Positions 55,084 through 64,000 of a DNA stretch of 64,000 nucleotides are shown here, one piece after another. The DNA comes from Dactylorhiza incarnata. Lineage: Eukaryota; Streptophyta; Magnoliopsida; Asparagales; Orchidaceae. The stretch's first letter is position 1. Each line of letters starts with the position of its first letter. The translations under genes and the position numbers were made by a program. The notes beneath the pieces were generated by a model. It was given only the letters and a program-made list of their open reading frames with translations. It had not been told where the DNA came from and did not search any database. The stretch is taken from positions 1,116,001 through 1,180,000 of the forward strand of contig JAWHQI010000061.1 in the NCBI GenBank assembly GCA_033032865.1, read 5' to 3'.

Positions 55084-55260
55084 TATGATGTATCGTAGGA
55101 TATTGGTGGCACATAAGGTGAGCCATATGACATATAACTACGATCTCCTATATAACATTCATCACTATTATGATTATAAGACCCGCACCATCGACATTGA
55201 TAATAAGAAACATGATTTGTAGGGGTGGATTCACAAATTGAAATGATGCATAAACTATCT
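55084..55260 (-). pseudogene. Zinc-knuckle ORF of E6, first part
   Basis: Minus strand reads CESTPTNHVSYYQCRWC and the complete knuckle CRWCGSYNHNSDEC (CX2CX4HX4C), then YMSYGSPYVPPISYD up to the E2 junction. It continues at 28600 with the proline-rich linker and a second knuckle. E2 therefore inserted between the two knuckles of one protein. The start codon is unclear. Confidence 0.6.
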
Positions 55261-55435
55261 GTAAAAATACAAAACTACTATGGAGGCCCGCTTAGAAAAT
55301 TTAAAATAACAATGAAAAGAGAATTACAAGAAAAGACAACTATATAATTAATTTATCTAATAGAAAAATAAAAACTTGAGCTCCAAATACTCAGGTTCAC
55401 AAATATTGCAAGAAAAACACTAGATTCGTCGCACT
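55261..55435. other. Leader of E6
   Basis: AT-rich, 175 bases between the ORF and the primer site. A TTTTTACAG on the minus strand near 55270 could be a splice acceptor. Nothing else seen. Confidence 0.4.
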
Positions 55436-55453
55436 TCCCCGGCAACGGCGCCA
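55436..55453 (-). other. Primer binding site of E6
   Basis: TGGCGCCGTTGCCGGGGA on the minus strand, six bases after the LTR, a standard tRNA-Asp-type site of plant gypsy elements. Confidence 0.85.
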
Positions 55454-55459
55454 AAAACT

Positions 55460-56917
55460 TGATACGCGCAAAATAGAGCTTGAAAACGCAAGTATACGTG
55501 TCGTACAAGTAATACAGAGTGAGTGAGATCGTTCCCACGGAGAAGTGACTAGTTTAGTGCTTACAATTACTAGCTACACCGTTTCTATGAATCCAAGTAA
55601 AACGGTTAATTGATTTTATGAAAATAAATTAAAACTTTTAGATAAATATTAGACTAATTTAACTAGATCTTAAAGTACTTTTTAGCAATTAGAGAAAGTA
55701 GCCTTGCATTTCTGATTTCATATGTATACTATGATGATAATAAAATAAATATTTCATTTGGTTGAGTTTTGAATTATCTTGCGATGATTTTAAAAGAAGA
55801 GACCTTTATCTCTCGATACAAGGAGTCTTAATATCTACGCAACCCTAGTTATCTCTAACTTAGGCGAAACGAAAATATTATGAAGTGCAAAAATCTAGTT
55901 CGCTAGCATGAAAAGGAAATCTCTTTCACTTTTCAAAACTAAAGAGATCTTGTGATACACGTACGTTTCTCCTCTCTCAATTCTCGAAACGCGATAAAAA
56001 TATAGAAATGTTGGTTAATGATTCACACTGCTCATCTCTCGATTCTCGCACTGCGTTAAACTAGCCCTTAAATTAACATTACGACGCTCATCTCTTGATT
56101 CTCGCAACGCAATATAATAAAAAGACATGATCCAACAATTTCACCATAAAAATCACAAGATCTATAAAGATAATCACAAAGCAAATTCGAAATCAAAGAT
56201 GTTCATCATCAACATACACATACTACTCTCATCATGCAAGACTAGAGAGTTTTAGTTCATGATTGAGGAAAAATAACACAAAACTGAAGAGATCTTACTA
56301 AACATTTCGAAAGAAATGCGAATCTTCCCTTCTCCAGTGACGTGAAAGTGTTTCCTTCAGCCCGAATGCCAAATCTGGACTGGTTCTCCCTTGGCAGAAT
56401 TTCTTCTCAGGTTTCCTCCTCCTCTCTAATGGCCGAAAATGATGAATGATCCTTCAAATGGCCGAAATTCCTCTTTTTAAACTCCCTCTCCTCCTCTTTT
56501 CGTGGGCCCCACTTGTTGGCATAATTAATTGCTGAATGGATGCCAAAAAACATAGGTTGCAACTGTTGAAAACTTGTTAAATTCGGAATTGAATTTCCTG
56601 TAACCGTCAGATATGTTACGAATATGTTGCAACATTTTTCCGGCTCTGCAATTCTGCACAATTTGACCTGCCAGATTTGTTGAGAACATGCTGCAGACAT
56701 TTTTCCCAGATTTTTCACAATACTTAGCCTTCAATCCTTGACTTAAATTCTCTTCGAATCCTATCATAAAAAGATATAGAAATGAGAGTAACAACCATTT
56801 TGACTTCAAATCATGCGACAATTGGATTTTTATCTCCTTTTCATATATAAATATCATATAACAAGGCTAAAATGATAAAAATAGGGATAAAGATAACTTC
56901 TTTTTGCGAAGTTATCA
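55460..56917 (-). repeat. 5' LTR of E6 (1458 bp)
   Basis: Partner of 24518-25974. Ends TGATACGCGC and GTTATCA, followed by the duplication CATAC. Confidence 0.92.
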
Positions 56918-56922
56918 CATAC

Positions 56923-58091
56923 GCCCTCTGGGAAACATACAACTCGCCTCTTCTCTTCTCCACTTGAAGCCCAAGGAAATGGTGCAGTCCACCAAGATCC
57001 TTCATCTCGAATCGTATGGAGAGCTGCTGTCTCAGTGTCGCGACCTCCTCAGGGTTGTTCCCTGTCACGATCATGTCTTCGACGTACAGCAGCACCAGCA
57101 CGTGAAGATCTCCACTCTTCTTCACAAACATGTTGGAGTCTGAGTCTGAGGCATCATAGCCGCAGAACTGCAGGTACTCCGCGATCTTCCCATACCAGGC
57201 TCTTGGTGCCTGTTTCAGCCCGTAGAGGGCCTTCTTCAGCTTGCGGACGTGACACGGCTGAGACTTGGACACGTATCCAGGTGGTTGCACCATGAATATG
57301 TCCTTGTCTATCTCTCCGTATAGGAACGCGTTCTTCACATCCAGCTGCCACAGCTTCCAACCTCGGCACGCCTCCAGAGCGATGACCGTCCTCACCGATG
57401 TCATCTTTGCAACAGGACTAAATGTCTCCTCGTAGTCCTCTCCGTAGGTTTGTGAGAAGCCTCGAGCGACAAGCCTCGCCTTGTACCGCTCCACTTCTCC
57501 ATCTACTCTCTTCTTAACCTTGTACACCCATTTGCAGGTGACAAATTTGATGCCCTCCACCATGGGAACCAGGTCCCATGTCTCATTCTTCTCTAGGGCC
57601 TCCATCTCCTCAATCATGGTCGCATCCCACTCCTTGATGCCAGCTGCATCCTCAAAGCAGGCAGGTTCCCTCTCGTCGAGTGGTCCTGCGAAGAAGCAGG
57701 AGACCAAACTCACGAAGTTCCCCTCCTTATAGCGAGCAGGCGGGACGATGGTCCGCTTCGACCTACTCAAGGCTTGGCCACTATCTACCACTCCGGTAGA
57801 CTCTTCCACTTGAGCTCCTCTCTGAACTCCTCTAGGAGCAGTACTCTCAATGCTTCTAGAGTTTGAAGCTCCCCCTGAGCCAGAAGCTCCCCCTGAGCTA
57901 GATGGCGATGGGGCACTGGGAGATAGCTCCAATTCCACAGTAGGGTCCTCAGTGATCCTCCCTTCATCTTACCTGCTAGATTCTCCACTCTCCGGCAGCT
58001 CCACTGAAGAGACTCCCTGGTATGAGACCAGTTCGTCAAACACTACGTAGCGCGAGACGACGAACTTGTGGGTCTGCGGATCCATGCACTT
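56923..58091 (-). pseudogene. Copia RT of E5, up to the E6 insertion
   Basis: RT begins near 57650: EWDATMIEEMEALEKNETWD, CKWVYKVKKRVDGEVERYKA, LVARGFSQTYGEDYEETFSP, LDVKNAFLYGEIDKDIFM, KKALYGLKQAPRAWY. The catalytic box reads LLYVEDMIVTG, so the usual YVDD is YVED and the enzyme would be inactive. The frame ends at the CATAC insertion point of E6. Upstream, a TAA near 57970 and a TAG near 58090 interrupt the linker from integrase. Confidence 0.9.
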
Positions 58092-58862
58092 CTACCCCTT
58101 CTTCCGCTCATCGTAGCCGATGAAGATACACTTCCTTGCTTTCGACTCCAACTTAGTTCTCTGAGCGTCCGGGACGTGCACGAAGCAGGTAGAACCGAAC
58201 ACTTTCATGTGACCCACATTTGGCTTCTCTCCGAACATGAGCTGGTGTGGAGACACCATCCTGTTGGGACTCAGAGGTAGCCGGTTGATCACATGGGTGG
58301 CACACGTCATTCCCTCCGCCCATAAGGCCTTGGGAATGCTCTTGGCATGTAGCCAACTCCTGGTAGTCTCCACCAGATGGCGGATCTTCCTCTCTACCAC
58401 CCCATTCTGCTGAGGGGTGTGAGCGCAAGAAAGCTCCCGCCGAATGTCGAACCTCCTGCAGAAAGAAGCAAACTCATTGGAGGTAAACTCCCCTCCATTA
58501 TCGCTTCTCAGTTTCTTCACTCTGCGATTCAGCCTCCCCTCCACAAGCTCCTTCCACTCGAGGAACTTGTTGAATACTTCTGACTTCTCTCTCAGAAAGT
58601 ATACCCACGTATAGCGGGTGTAGTCATCCACCAGAACTAGCGCATACTTATTGCCTCCATAAGTAAGGGTGGCGCACGGCCCCATAACATCAGCATGTAC
58701 GCACTCAAGGGGTGCCTTACACCTGGTCTCTGACTTGTCAAATGGAAGTCGATGAGACTTTCCAAATTGGCAGCCATCGCACACATGGCCGTCGCCGTAG
58801 GAAGAGAGATGAGGTAGGCCGCTCACTAGGCCCTTCGCTGCCATCATCTTCAGCTTGTCCAT
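58092..58862 (-). pseudogene. Copia integrase of E5
   Basis: Zinc-binding HERLGH (just upstream) and CDGCQFGKSHRLPF, core with VHADVMGPCA, LRSDNGGEFTSNEF and HTPQQNGVVERKIR (D, D and E positions all present), followed by WAEGMTCATHVINRLP. A TAG in place of a Trp codon lies between the gag-protease frame and HERLGH (about 58888). Otherwise this stretch is open for 256 codons. Confidence 0.92.
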
Positions 58863-58886
58863 CCCTACATGACCCAGCCTCTCATG

Positions 58887-59798
58887 CTAGATCACTGCGT
58901 TGTCGTTAGTCTTCAGCTTGTCCACATAGGCATTTGCAGACAGAACATACAAATCCTTCACCCTTCTCCCGGTGAGCGTGACATCAGCATCGACAGACGA
59001 TAGGTTCTTCAGGAACTTCACCTCCTTCGGTCCGAACAGCACGTGGTATCCAGCATCCACTGCGTTGGCAACCGAGAAGAGGTTCTTCTTCATGCCAGGC
59101 ACGTGATACACACTCTTCAGTGTCGCTGGCTTCTCTCTACTCCCAAGGGACACCTTCCCTTCTCGCTCCACGGGATGTACCGTATCATCCGCAGTGATGA
59201 TAACATCCGTTCCTTCATACGCTTCCAAGGAGACGAATTTGGACATATCTCCAGTGAGATGATGCCCGCAACCGGAATCCACTATCCAGTCGTTCTCGAG
59301 GTTGATGGAGGCTAAGACATCGACTGACGTTGCCGTCATCTCTGCCAGGAAACAATTGTCTCCCCTCTCACCGCCCTGGTGACCTCCACCTCTTCCTCCA
59401 CCTCTCTGGTGATCTCCCTCCTTGTTAGCAGCATGACCGACCTTCAGAGTAGACCGACAGTCCTTTGCCATGTGCCCGTACTTCTTACAGGCAAAGCAAA
59501 GGGATCTCCCCTTCTCATCGCGCGCAGGGAGGAACTTCCCCCCATCTCCCTGAGAGGACGTTGAAGGTCCATCTTCAGAGTTCTTCTTTCTCTTGTCCCA
59601 GGATCTCCTCTTTCCTAAGAACAAGGCCTCGCCATCTCCTCCTGAGACGGATACTCCCGCCATCTGCTTCGCCAAGCTCTCCTGTGATGACAGCAGGTTA
59701 TCTAGCTCCAGAAGGGAGGGCTGAGTAGCCCATCCTTGCACGGAAGTAACGAAGGGGACATACTCCTTCCTCAAGCCTCGGAGTATGTGCCGCTTCAA
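58887..59798 (-). pseudogene. Copia gag C-terminus and protease of E5
   Basis: Reads LKRHILRGLRKEYVPFVTSV, the knuckle CFACKKYGHMAKDC (CX2CX4HX4C), a Gly/His-rich stretch, and protease NDWIVDSGCGHHLTGD (D-S-G). Ends NDNAVI at the TAG noted for integrase. It overlaps the N-terminal gag frame because of a 28-bp tandem duplication at 59775-59830. Confidence 0.92.
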
Positions 59799-60288
59799 CT
59801 TCGCCTCGGAGTATGTGCCGCTTCAACTTCGCCTCTGAGATTGGCTCTTCAGGATCCAAGGCCGAGATCTCCCCACATAGGTTCTTCATCTTCAGGAAGA
59901 AGGTGGATATCGCCATCTCGCCTTGAGTCGACTTCGCCAACTCATTCTCCAGGAATTGTAGCCGCGCTACATTCTTCTTGTTGAATAACCCATCGAGGGC
60001 TATCCAGATCTCCGACGCTGACTTGCAACCTATGATGTGGTCGAACAAGTCAGGTGATATGGCTCTCTTCAAGGTGAACTCTGCATTGGCATTGGTCTTC
60101 CTCCAAGCTCTCACAGCTTGACCATTGTCTTCGATTGGAAAGACTTCTGCCTGCTCTTCTCCTCCAACGACCTCCCATAGGTCCTCTCCAAGCAGGTAGC
60201 TCTCCAAGCAAGACTTCCACTTCTTGTAGTTGGTCTGGGTGAGCAGCTCAATTCCAAGTCCCCTAGCATACCCTCCTCCACCATCCAT
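59698..60288 (-). pseudogene. Copia gag N-terminus of E5
   Basis: Start MDGGGGYARGLGIELLTQTN at 60288, 30 bases after the primer site. Gag core NYKKWKSCLESYLLGEDLWE, AEFTLKRAISPDLFDHIIGC and LQFLENELAKSTQGEMAIST. After EAKLKRHILRG the 28-bp duplication shifts the frame and the protein runs off into nonsense. Confidence 0.92.
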
Positions 60289-60317
60289 CGTGGTTGCTTC
60301 GTCCTTGCTCCCACTAT

Positions 60318-60330
60318 CCCTCTGATACCA
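60318..60330 (-). other. Primer binding site of E5
   Basis: TGGTATCAGAGGG on the minus strand directly after the LTR, the initiator-Met site usual in Copia. Confidence 0.9.
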
Positions 60331-60961
60331 TGTGAAATATTTTGCGGTCGGACGAACACGTCAACCAACAGGAGAATAAGGACATCAAACGATGAACACA
60401 ATTTATCACAATTTAATAACTCTGGCAGCTAGTTACAAATGAACAGGGATGAATACAAGTTGCATCCAACTTGAATCACAACAACCAATAGTAGGAAAGA
60501 ACTTGGTCACGGACAAGGTCCGCTTCTCCTCCGGAGCACACCGCGCAGGTGATACTCGCTCCTCGCTACCGCCGGCGGTATCGCTAGCGCCAGGCGTTAG
60601 CTCTCCAGGTCGCAAGCTCGTTGCTCGCACTCCAAGCTACTCGCACGCTCGCCGCGCTTCGCTTCCTCCAATACTCGCTACCGCGAGCGCTATCACTAGC
60701 GTCGGGCGGTATCTCCAATGCTCGCTACTCGCTCAAGGGAGCTGGCCGAACTCACTCCAAGTTCGATGCTTGGCAGGTAGCGCTCTGGTATCTCTAACTC
60801 GCTCAAAGTTGAGGATACTCGCCACTTTCACTGCATATACTCGCCACTCTCAAAAAGTATCTCTTTAGGGGGGGTACCCCCCCTATTTATAGGCAAAAAC
60901 AGGGGGGGTGGCGAGAAGGAGCTAGCGCTGACGCTAACGCTAGCTCACTTCAATTCTAACA
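60331..60961 (-). repeat. 5' LTR of E5 (631 bp)
   Basis: Partner of 23070-23721. TATA box TATAAATAG (minus) at 60883-60891. Contains GCTAGC-rich hairpins near its outer end and G7TACCCCCC. Confidence 0.92.
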
Positions 60962-60966
60962 GAAAC

Positions 60967-61801
60967 ACTTAACTATTAAAGATAAATATGAGTCATGCTT
61001 GCTCCAAGAGAAAGTTTACTTGAAGCAAAAGTGAAGAGATAAATTAATTAAATAAGGGGATAAAAAGCACTACATATTTTCATGCATTAGTAAAGAGTAA
61101 AGGTCCCAAATTCTCCCAGTCTCTATGCGGGCAATACAATTATCTTTGGCAAGGGGAATATTCAGACAACTACGACTCTCGAATTTCATTGCTAGATATG
61201 AATCATGCTCGGGGTAGAAGGTTAACAAGGATAGGAGCCATTTATATATATCCTCTGGTATCCCCCAACCGGTGCAACTAGATTATCTAATATCTTCAAC
61301 ATTCAAATCAAATGCATGTTGGTTCATTATTTGGGTATTCCTATAGTTAACGGCAAGGGGAGGATAAGATATTTTGAACATTTGGTTAAGAAGGTTCAAA
61401 TCAAAATTCAGGATTAGATATCCAAGCTCTTAAATCAAGTTGGGCGACTCACTCTCATCAAATCGGTGCTCTCCAGTTACACTATTTACTCTATGTTTGG
61501 AACCCAAATACCTGCCTATATACTCAAAGCAATTGATATATGTTTAGCAAAAACAATTTGGGTTGGGGCTATAGGCGGAAGCGGGTTTCATTGGATCAAA
61601 TACAGAGCATTTGTCATCCTACATCCAACGTCGGTCTCGGTATTCAATGACTCCAAGACATCTATAGCGCTTACAAATGTAAAACAATCTGGATGTTTCT
61701 TAGCAAGTCATCTCCATGCAATGATTACATTCGTAAAAAAATACAATAAAAAGATGAACAAAGGTCTTTTAGACATAAGATCTAAAGCAAGTGGTCCTTG
61801 A
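60967..61801 (+). pseudogene. LINE (L1-type) ORF2 remnant, right part
   Basis: Continues the LINE after the Copia nest. Degraded text around 61005-61095 (LLQEKVYLKQK, then a GDKK-like stretch) fits the 'W...GD.NT.FFH' region before RT. From about 61270 the end of RT is readable: RLSNIFNIQIK, HYLGIPIVNGKGRIRYFEHL, KVQIKIQD, then a TAG where Trp is usual, RLTLIKSVLSSYTIYSMF and IPAYILKAIDICLAKTIWVG. The catalytic palm with the F/YADD box is missing, so a deletion lies between about 61100 and 61270. Confidence 0.75.
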
Positions 61802-62400
61802 AATTCTATAATGAAGCATTACCCTCTCATGTAGGATTTTATCTTTTGAAAACTGGGCAGAGAAAAGATAAAGTTTTACACCCACATTTGGATTGAAAAT
61901 CGTCGTTTAGCGGAAATTGTCGATCCACCTCCATCATACCCGGAACTACAACTCCAAGTGGACGATGTATTCAATACAAGAGGTATTTGTTACATTTAGG
62001 ATGCATGCGTCGGGAAAGCTCTAAGCCTGCTCTCCTCTTCCAATTTCAAGATTAGTGATCGCCCCGCCCGACCAGTGTAGCCCCTTGATGTTGAAGGTAA
62101 TTTCTCCATTAAGAATTTCAACAAGAACATAATATATGGTATGCTTGAACAATTTGATTTTAGTGGATCTGGACTCATTATCTGCCGCCGAAACTCTTTC
62201 TTGTATGCTAAAAAGCCATTGGGAATATTTTTCCACTTGACATCTCTCTTAAGAAGGCTGGTATCTCGATAGCTTCTAAATGTAGATGCTGCACTTTAAT
62301 CCAATTGACAGTGACAACAAATCATTTATAGATAGTGAATTGGCTCTCCATGTCTAGAATCACTATGCAAATTTCTTTTTGTTCAACTCATAGATGGGGT
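61802..62400. other. Unassigned, possibly LINE 3' region
   Basis: About 600 bases. Short open frames on both strands, none recognised. It may hold the end of the LINE ORF2, but no RNase H or zinc motif is visible. Confidence 0.4.
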
Positions 62401-64000
62401 TTGTTGCGGGTCACTCGACGCTCTGGTAGACCGGTCGAATTGAATAAATGACAAGAAGGCTTTTATCATGGAAAACCCGAAAATGGTGAAAAACCACGCG
62501 GTCGGAGCTGTGCCGACCAAATTCCACTATCTGTTGGTTCGTTAGAATTGAAAACTAAGAACTCGAGCGCGTCATGCCACTGCTCGTTACAATGGTAGTA
62601 GAGAGAAAACCTCGGGGGTGACAGTCCACCTCTCGAGAGACTAAATATTTTTTGGGGAATGAAAGTGAGATTCTCGAGTCGCCTTTCGTAGCTTGGAGGA
62701 TTCCCAACTCGCTTAGAAGATTGTCTTCCGAAGCGAAGTAAAATCTTCAAAGACACGAAGGATACCTTCGAAGGGTCGAAAGAGATCTTCGAAGATTCGA
62801 AGAAGATCGAATGAGATCTTCAAGCGTCGAAAGAGAACTCAAAGTAAATCTTCAATGGAGCACTCTCGGGCGTAGAAGACAAGGTCCCTTGAAATGAAGG
62901 TCATGGGCTCCTTGTATAGCCTTGGGCAAGGGTAGCCCAGTATTTTTGCCGTTATAACCACTGTAACCACCTGACGGGCGAATCACGCTGGTTGATTTGG
63001 AGCACAAGGATCACCACTTATTCTCGTCTTGCCCCCCGGGCAGTTCGGTCAGCTTGGGCAGTTTGGGCAGCTTCGTTGATGGCGTTGAGCGCAGTGAGTT
63101 GGACCTGCAATCTAGGAAATCAGGAAAGGTTAACTGTCATGCGTGTTGTGAACATGGAAGCGTTTTGAGTGAGTAACGAACAATGAATCATTATGAGCGC
63201 GTGATGAATGCAGAAACACTTAGCTTATTTTGGAAAGCCAAGGATGCGATTGCGTGCGACGAGAGTGCGCCTGCTTGAGACCGCGCCCCCCAAGACGGGA
63301 AGGCACACCCTCCTGAAAAAGGAGGGTGCTTGCATTCCTACCGCACCCCCGAGGGCGACACGGCGCCGGACGCTCCCCCATGGGGGGTGCGGGCTTGGCC
63401 CCACCCTCAAGTAGGGGTGCGGCGCCGGCCGCACCCTGACGAGGGGCGTGGCCGCACCCTGACGAGGGGGCGTGGCCGCACCCCCATGGGGGAGGGGTGG
63501 GGGGTGCATTGCCGAGCGCAATCCCATGGGGGGTGCGACCATGACCTCGCGCCATCATGTGTGTTGCGGCCTTGGCCGCCACCCATAAAGTGGGGTGCGG
63601 TTTCGGCCGCACCCCACTATGCGGGGCGCGGTCTCGAACGCATGCCGCGAGCGGGGTGTGGGTTGCACCCCTTAGGGTGGGAAGGGCGCTTAGCCTCACC
63701 CCCATAGTGGGGGGCGGCAATGCGACTTCAGCCGTGCCCTAAGATGGCGGGGTGCAGCTTCGCTGTCGCATAAGCGGGTAACGACGCACGATGGTTGTGG
63801 AGGTTTCATCCCCACTCTCATTGCCATGGGGCTTAGCATGACCCCACTAACTCCACTCTTATGGCGGGGATACGTCTAAACGCACCCCGGGGGAGTTATA
63901 TAAATGCATGAGTATATATCATTTGCCCTCCCCAAACCTTCAAAGTCCATCTTGCTGCTTGAAGGAGTTTGGAGATTTTATCGTCTTCTTCGCGTCGACT
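62401..64000. other. Unassigned GC-rich region, probable LTR edge
   Basis: Holds CTTCGAAG-type short repeats (62745-62870) and a GC-rich block (63280-63740) full of GGGGTGCGG/CCGCACCCC hairpins, e.g. perfect 11-bp arms GTGGGGTGCGG and CCGCACCCCAC at 63590-63617. Open frames here (63220-63720) are repeat by-products. The region ends with a TATA box and a T/C-rich downstream stretch, like a U3 to R transition. It continues past the window edge. Confidence 0.5.
63897..63905 (+). promoter_or_regulatory. TATA box near the right edge
   Basis: TATATAAAT after a GC-rich block and before CCCTCCCCAAACC. It fits an LTR or gene promoter on the plus strand. The transcript would lie mostly outside the window. 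Confidence 0.45.

Larger units (their letters stand above)
24518..56917 (-). mobile_element. E6: non-autonomous LTR element in E5, hosting E2
   Basis: LTRs 55460-56917 (5') and 24518-25974 (3'), ends TGATAC...GTTATCA, duplication CATAC at 24513-24517 and 56918-56922. It interrupts the Copia RT in the middle of SQRAYAERIVER. tRNA-Asp-type primer site and GGGGGTG polypurine tract. Without E2 its interior is only about 3.0 kb, with one zinc-knuckle ORF and no RT or integrase. The plan resembles non-autonomous partners of Tat/Athila elements such as rice Dasheng, by recollection only. Confidence 0.92.
23070..60961 (-). mobile_element. E5: Ty1/Copia element, split by the E6 nest
   Basis: LTRs 60331-60961 (5') and 23070-23721 (3') with the duplication GAAAC (23065-23069 and 60962-60966). 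Removing E6 leaves about 5.5 kb, a normal Copia length. Order on the minus strand: LTR, iMet primer site, gag, protease, integrase, RT, RNase H, polypurine tract, LTR, which is the Copia order. The ORF is broken by a 28-bp duplication, at least three stops and the E6 insertion. LTRs differ by about 3% by eye, making it the oldest dated insertion here. Confidence 0.93.

Noticed and set aside
57785..58039. Separate small gene in the Copia linker
   Set aside because: It is an out-of-frame shadow of the integrase-RT linker, where the true frame has a stop near 57970.
63220..63720. 166-codon His/Pro/Gly-rich protein
   Set aside because: Shadow of the GC-rich hairpin block, with overlapping frames on both strands.

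Overview
This is a repeat-only stretch of a plant nuclear genome, almost certainly a flowering plant. The case rests on the element types: Tat-type Ty3/gypsy elements with a second RNase H, chromovirus-like gypsy pol, Copia with an iMet primer site, a giant-LTR non-autonomous element (LARD type) and an L1-type LINE. I recognise no host single-copy gene, rRNA or tRNA gene and no CRISPR array. The species cannot be told from the sequence.

Layout. (a) 1-2100 is the 5' end of a minus-strand Tat-like element (E1: gag piece, primer site, 1.3 kb LTR). (b) 2282-22189 is a plus-strand Tat-like element (E3, TSD GCGTG) with a broken gag, no pol and several tandem arrays. A LARD (E4, 5436-18658, TSD CTCTG) with 5.4 kb LTRs and a 2.4 kb non-coding interior sits inside one of those arrays. 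(c) 22195-23069 and 60967-61801 are two halves of a decayed LINE ORF2, with a foldback element in the left half. (d) The halves are separated by a nest of insertions: Copia E5 (23070-60961, minus, TSD GAAAC) holds E6 (24518-56917, minus, TSD CATAC). E6 holds Tat element E2 (28606-55078, minus, TSD CGACA). E2 holds chromovirus remnant E8b (45270-50232, plus), into which a second one, E8a (31667-45269, plus), appears to have inserted. E8a holds E7 (35366-42632, minus, TSD GTCGT). (e) 61802-64000 is unassigned, and its last part is GC-rich with short hairpins and a TATA box, probably the edge of another LTR.

How the parts relate. E1, E2 and E3 share terminal sequence, an unusual primer site, a polypurine tract (E2, E3) and one core-promoter module. 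E3 has only gag and would depend on an E2-like partner for pol. E6 and E7 share a tRNA-Asp-type primer site, a GGGGGTG polypurine tract and a neighbouring hairpin. Both lack RT and integrase and so are non-autonomous. E4 encodes nothing recognisable.

Most notable points: a spliced gene on the strand opposite to E2 with phase-consistent introns and its own TATA box; a frame-restoring intron-like segment in the gag-protease of E8a; the same CGCACGAC palindrome module in the LTRs of two unrelated families (E7 and E8); G/C homopolymers that differ greatly between the two LTRs of single elements (19 versus 97 C); and palindromic tandem arrays in nearly every LTR family present. All coordinates and comparisons were made by eye.
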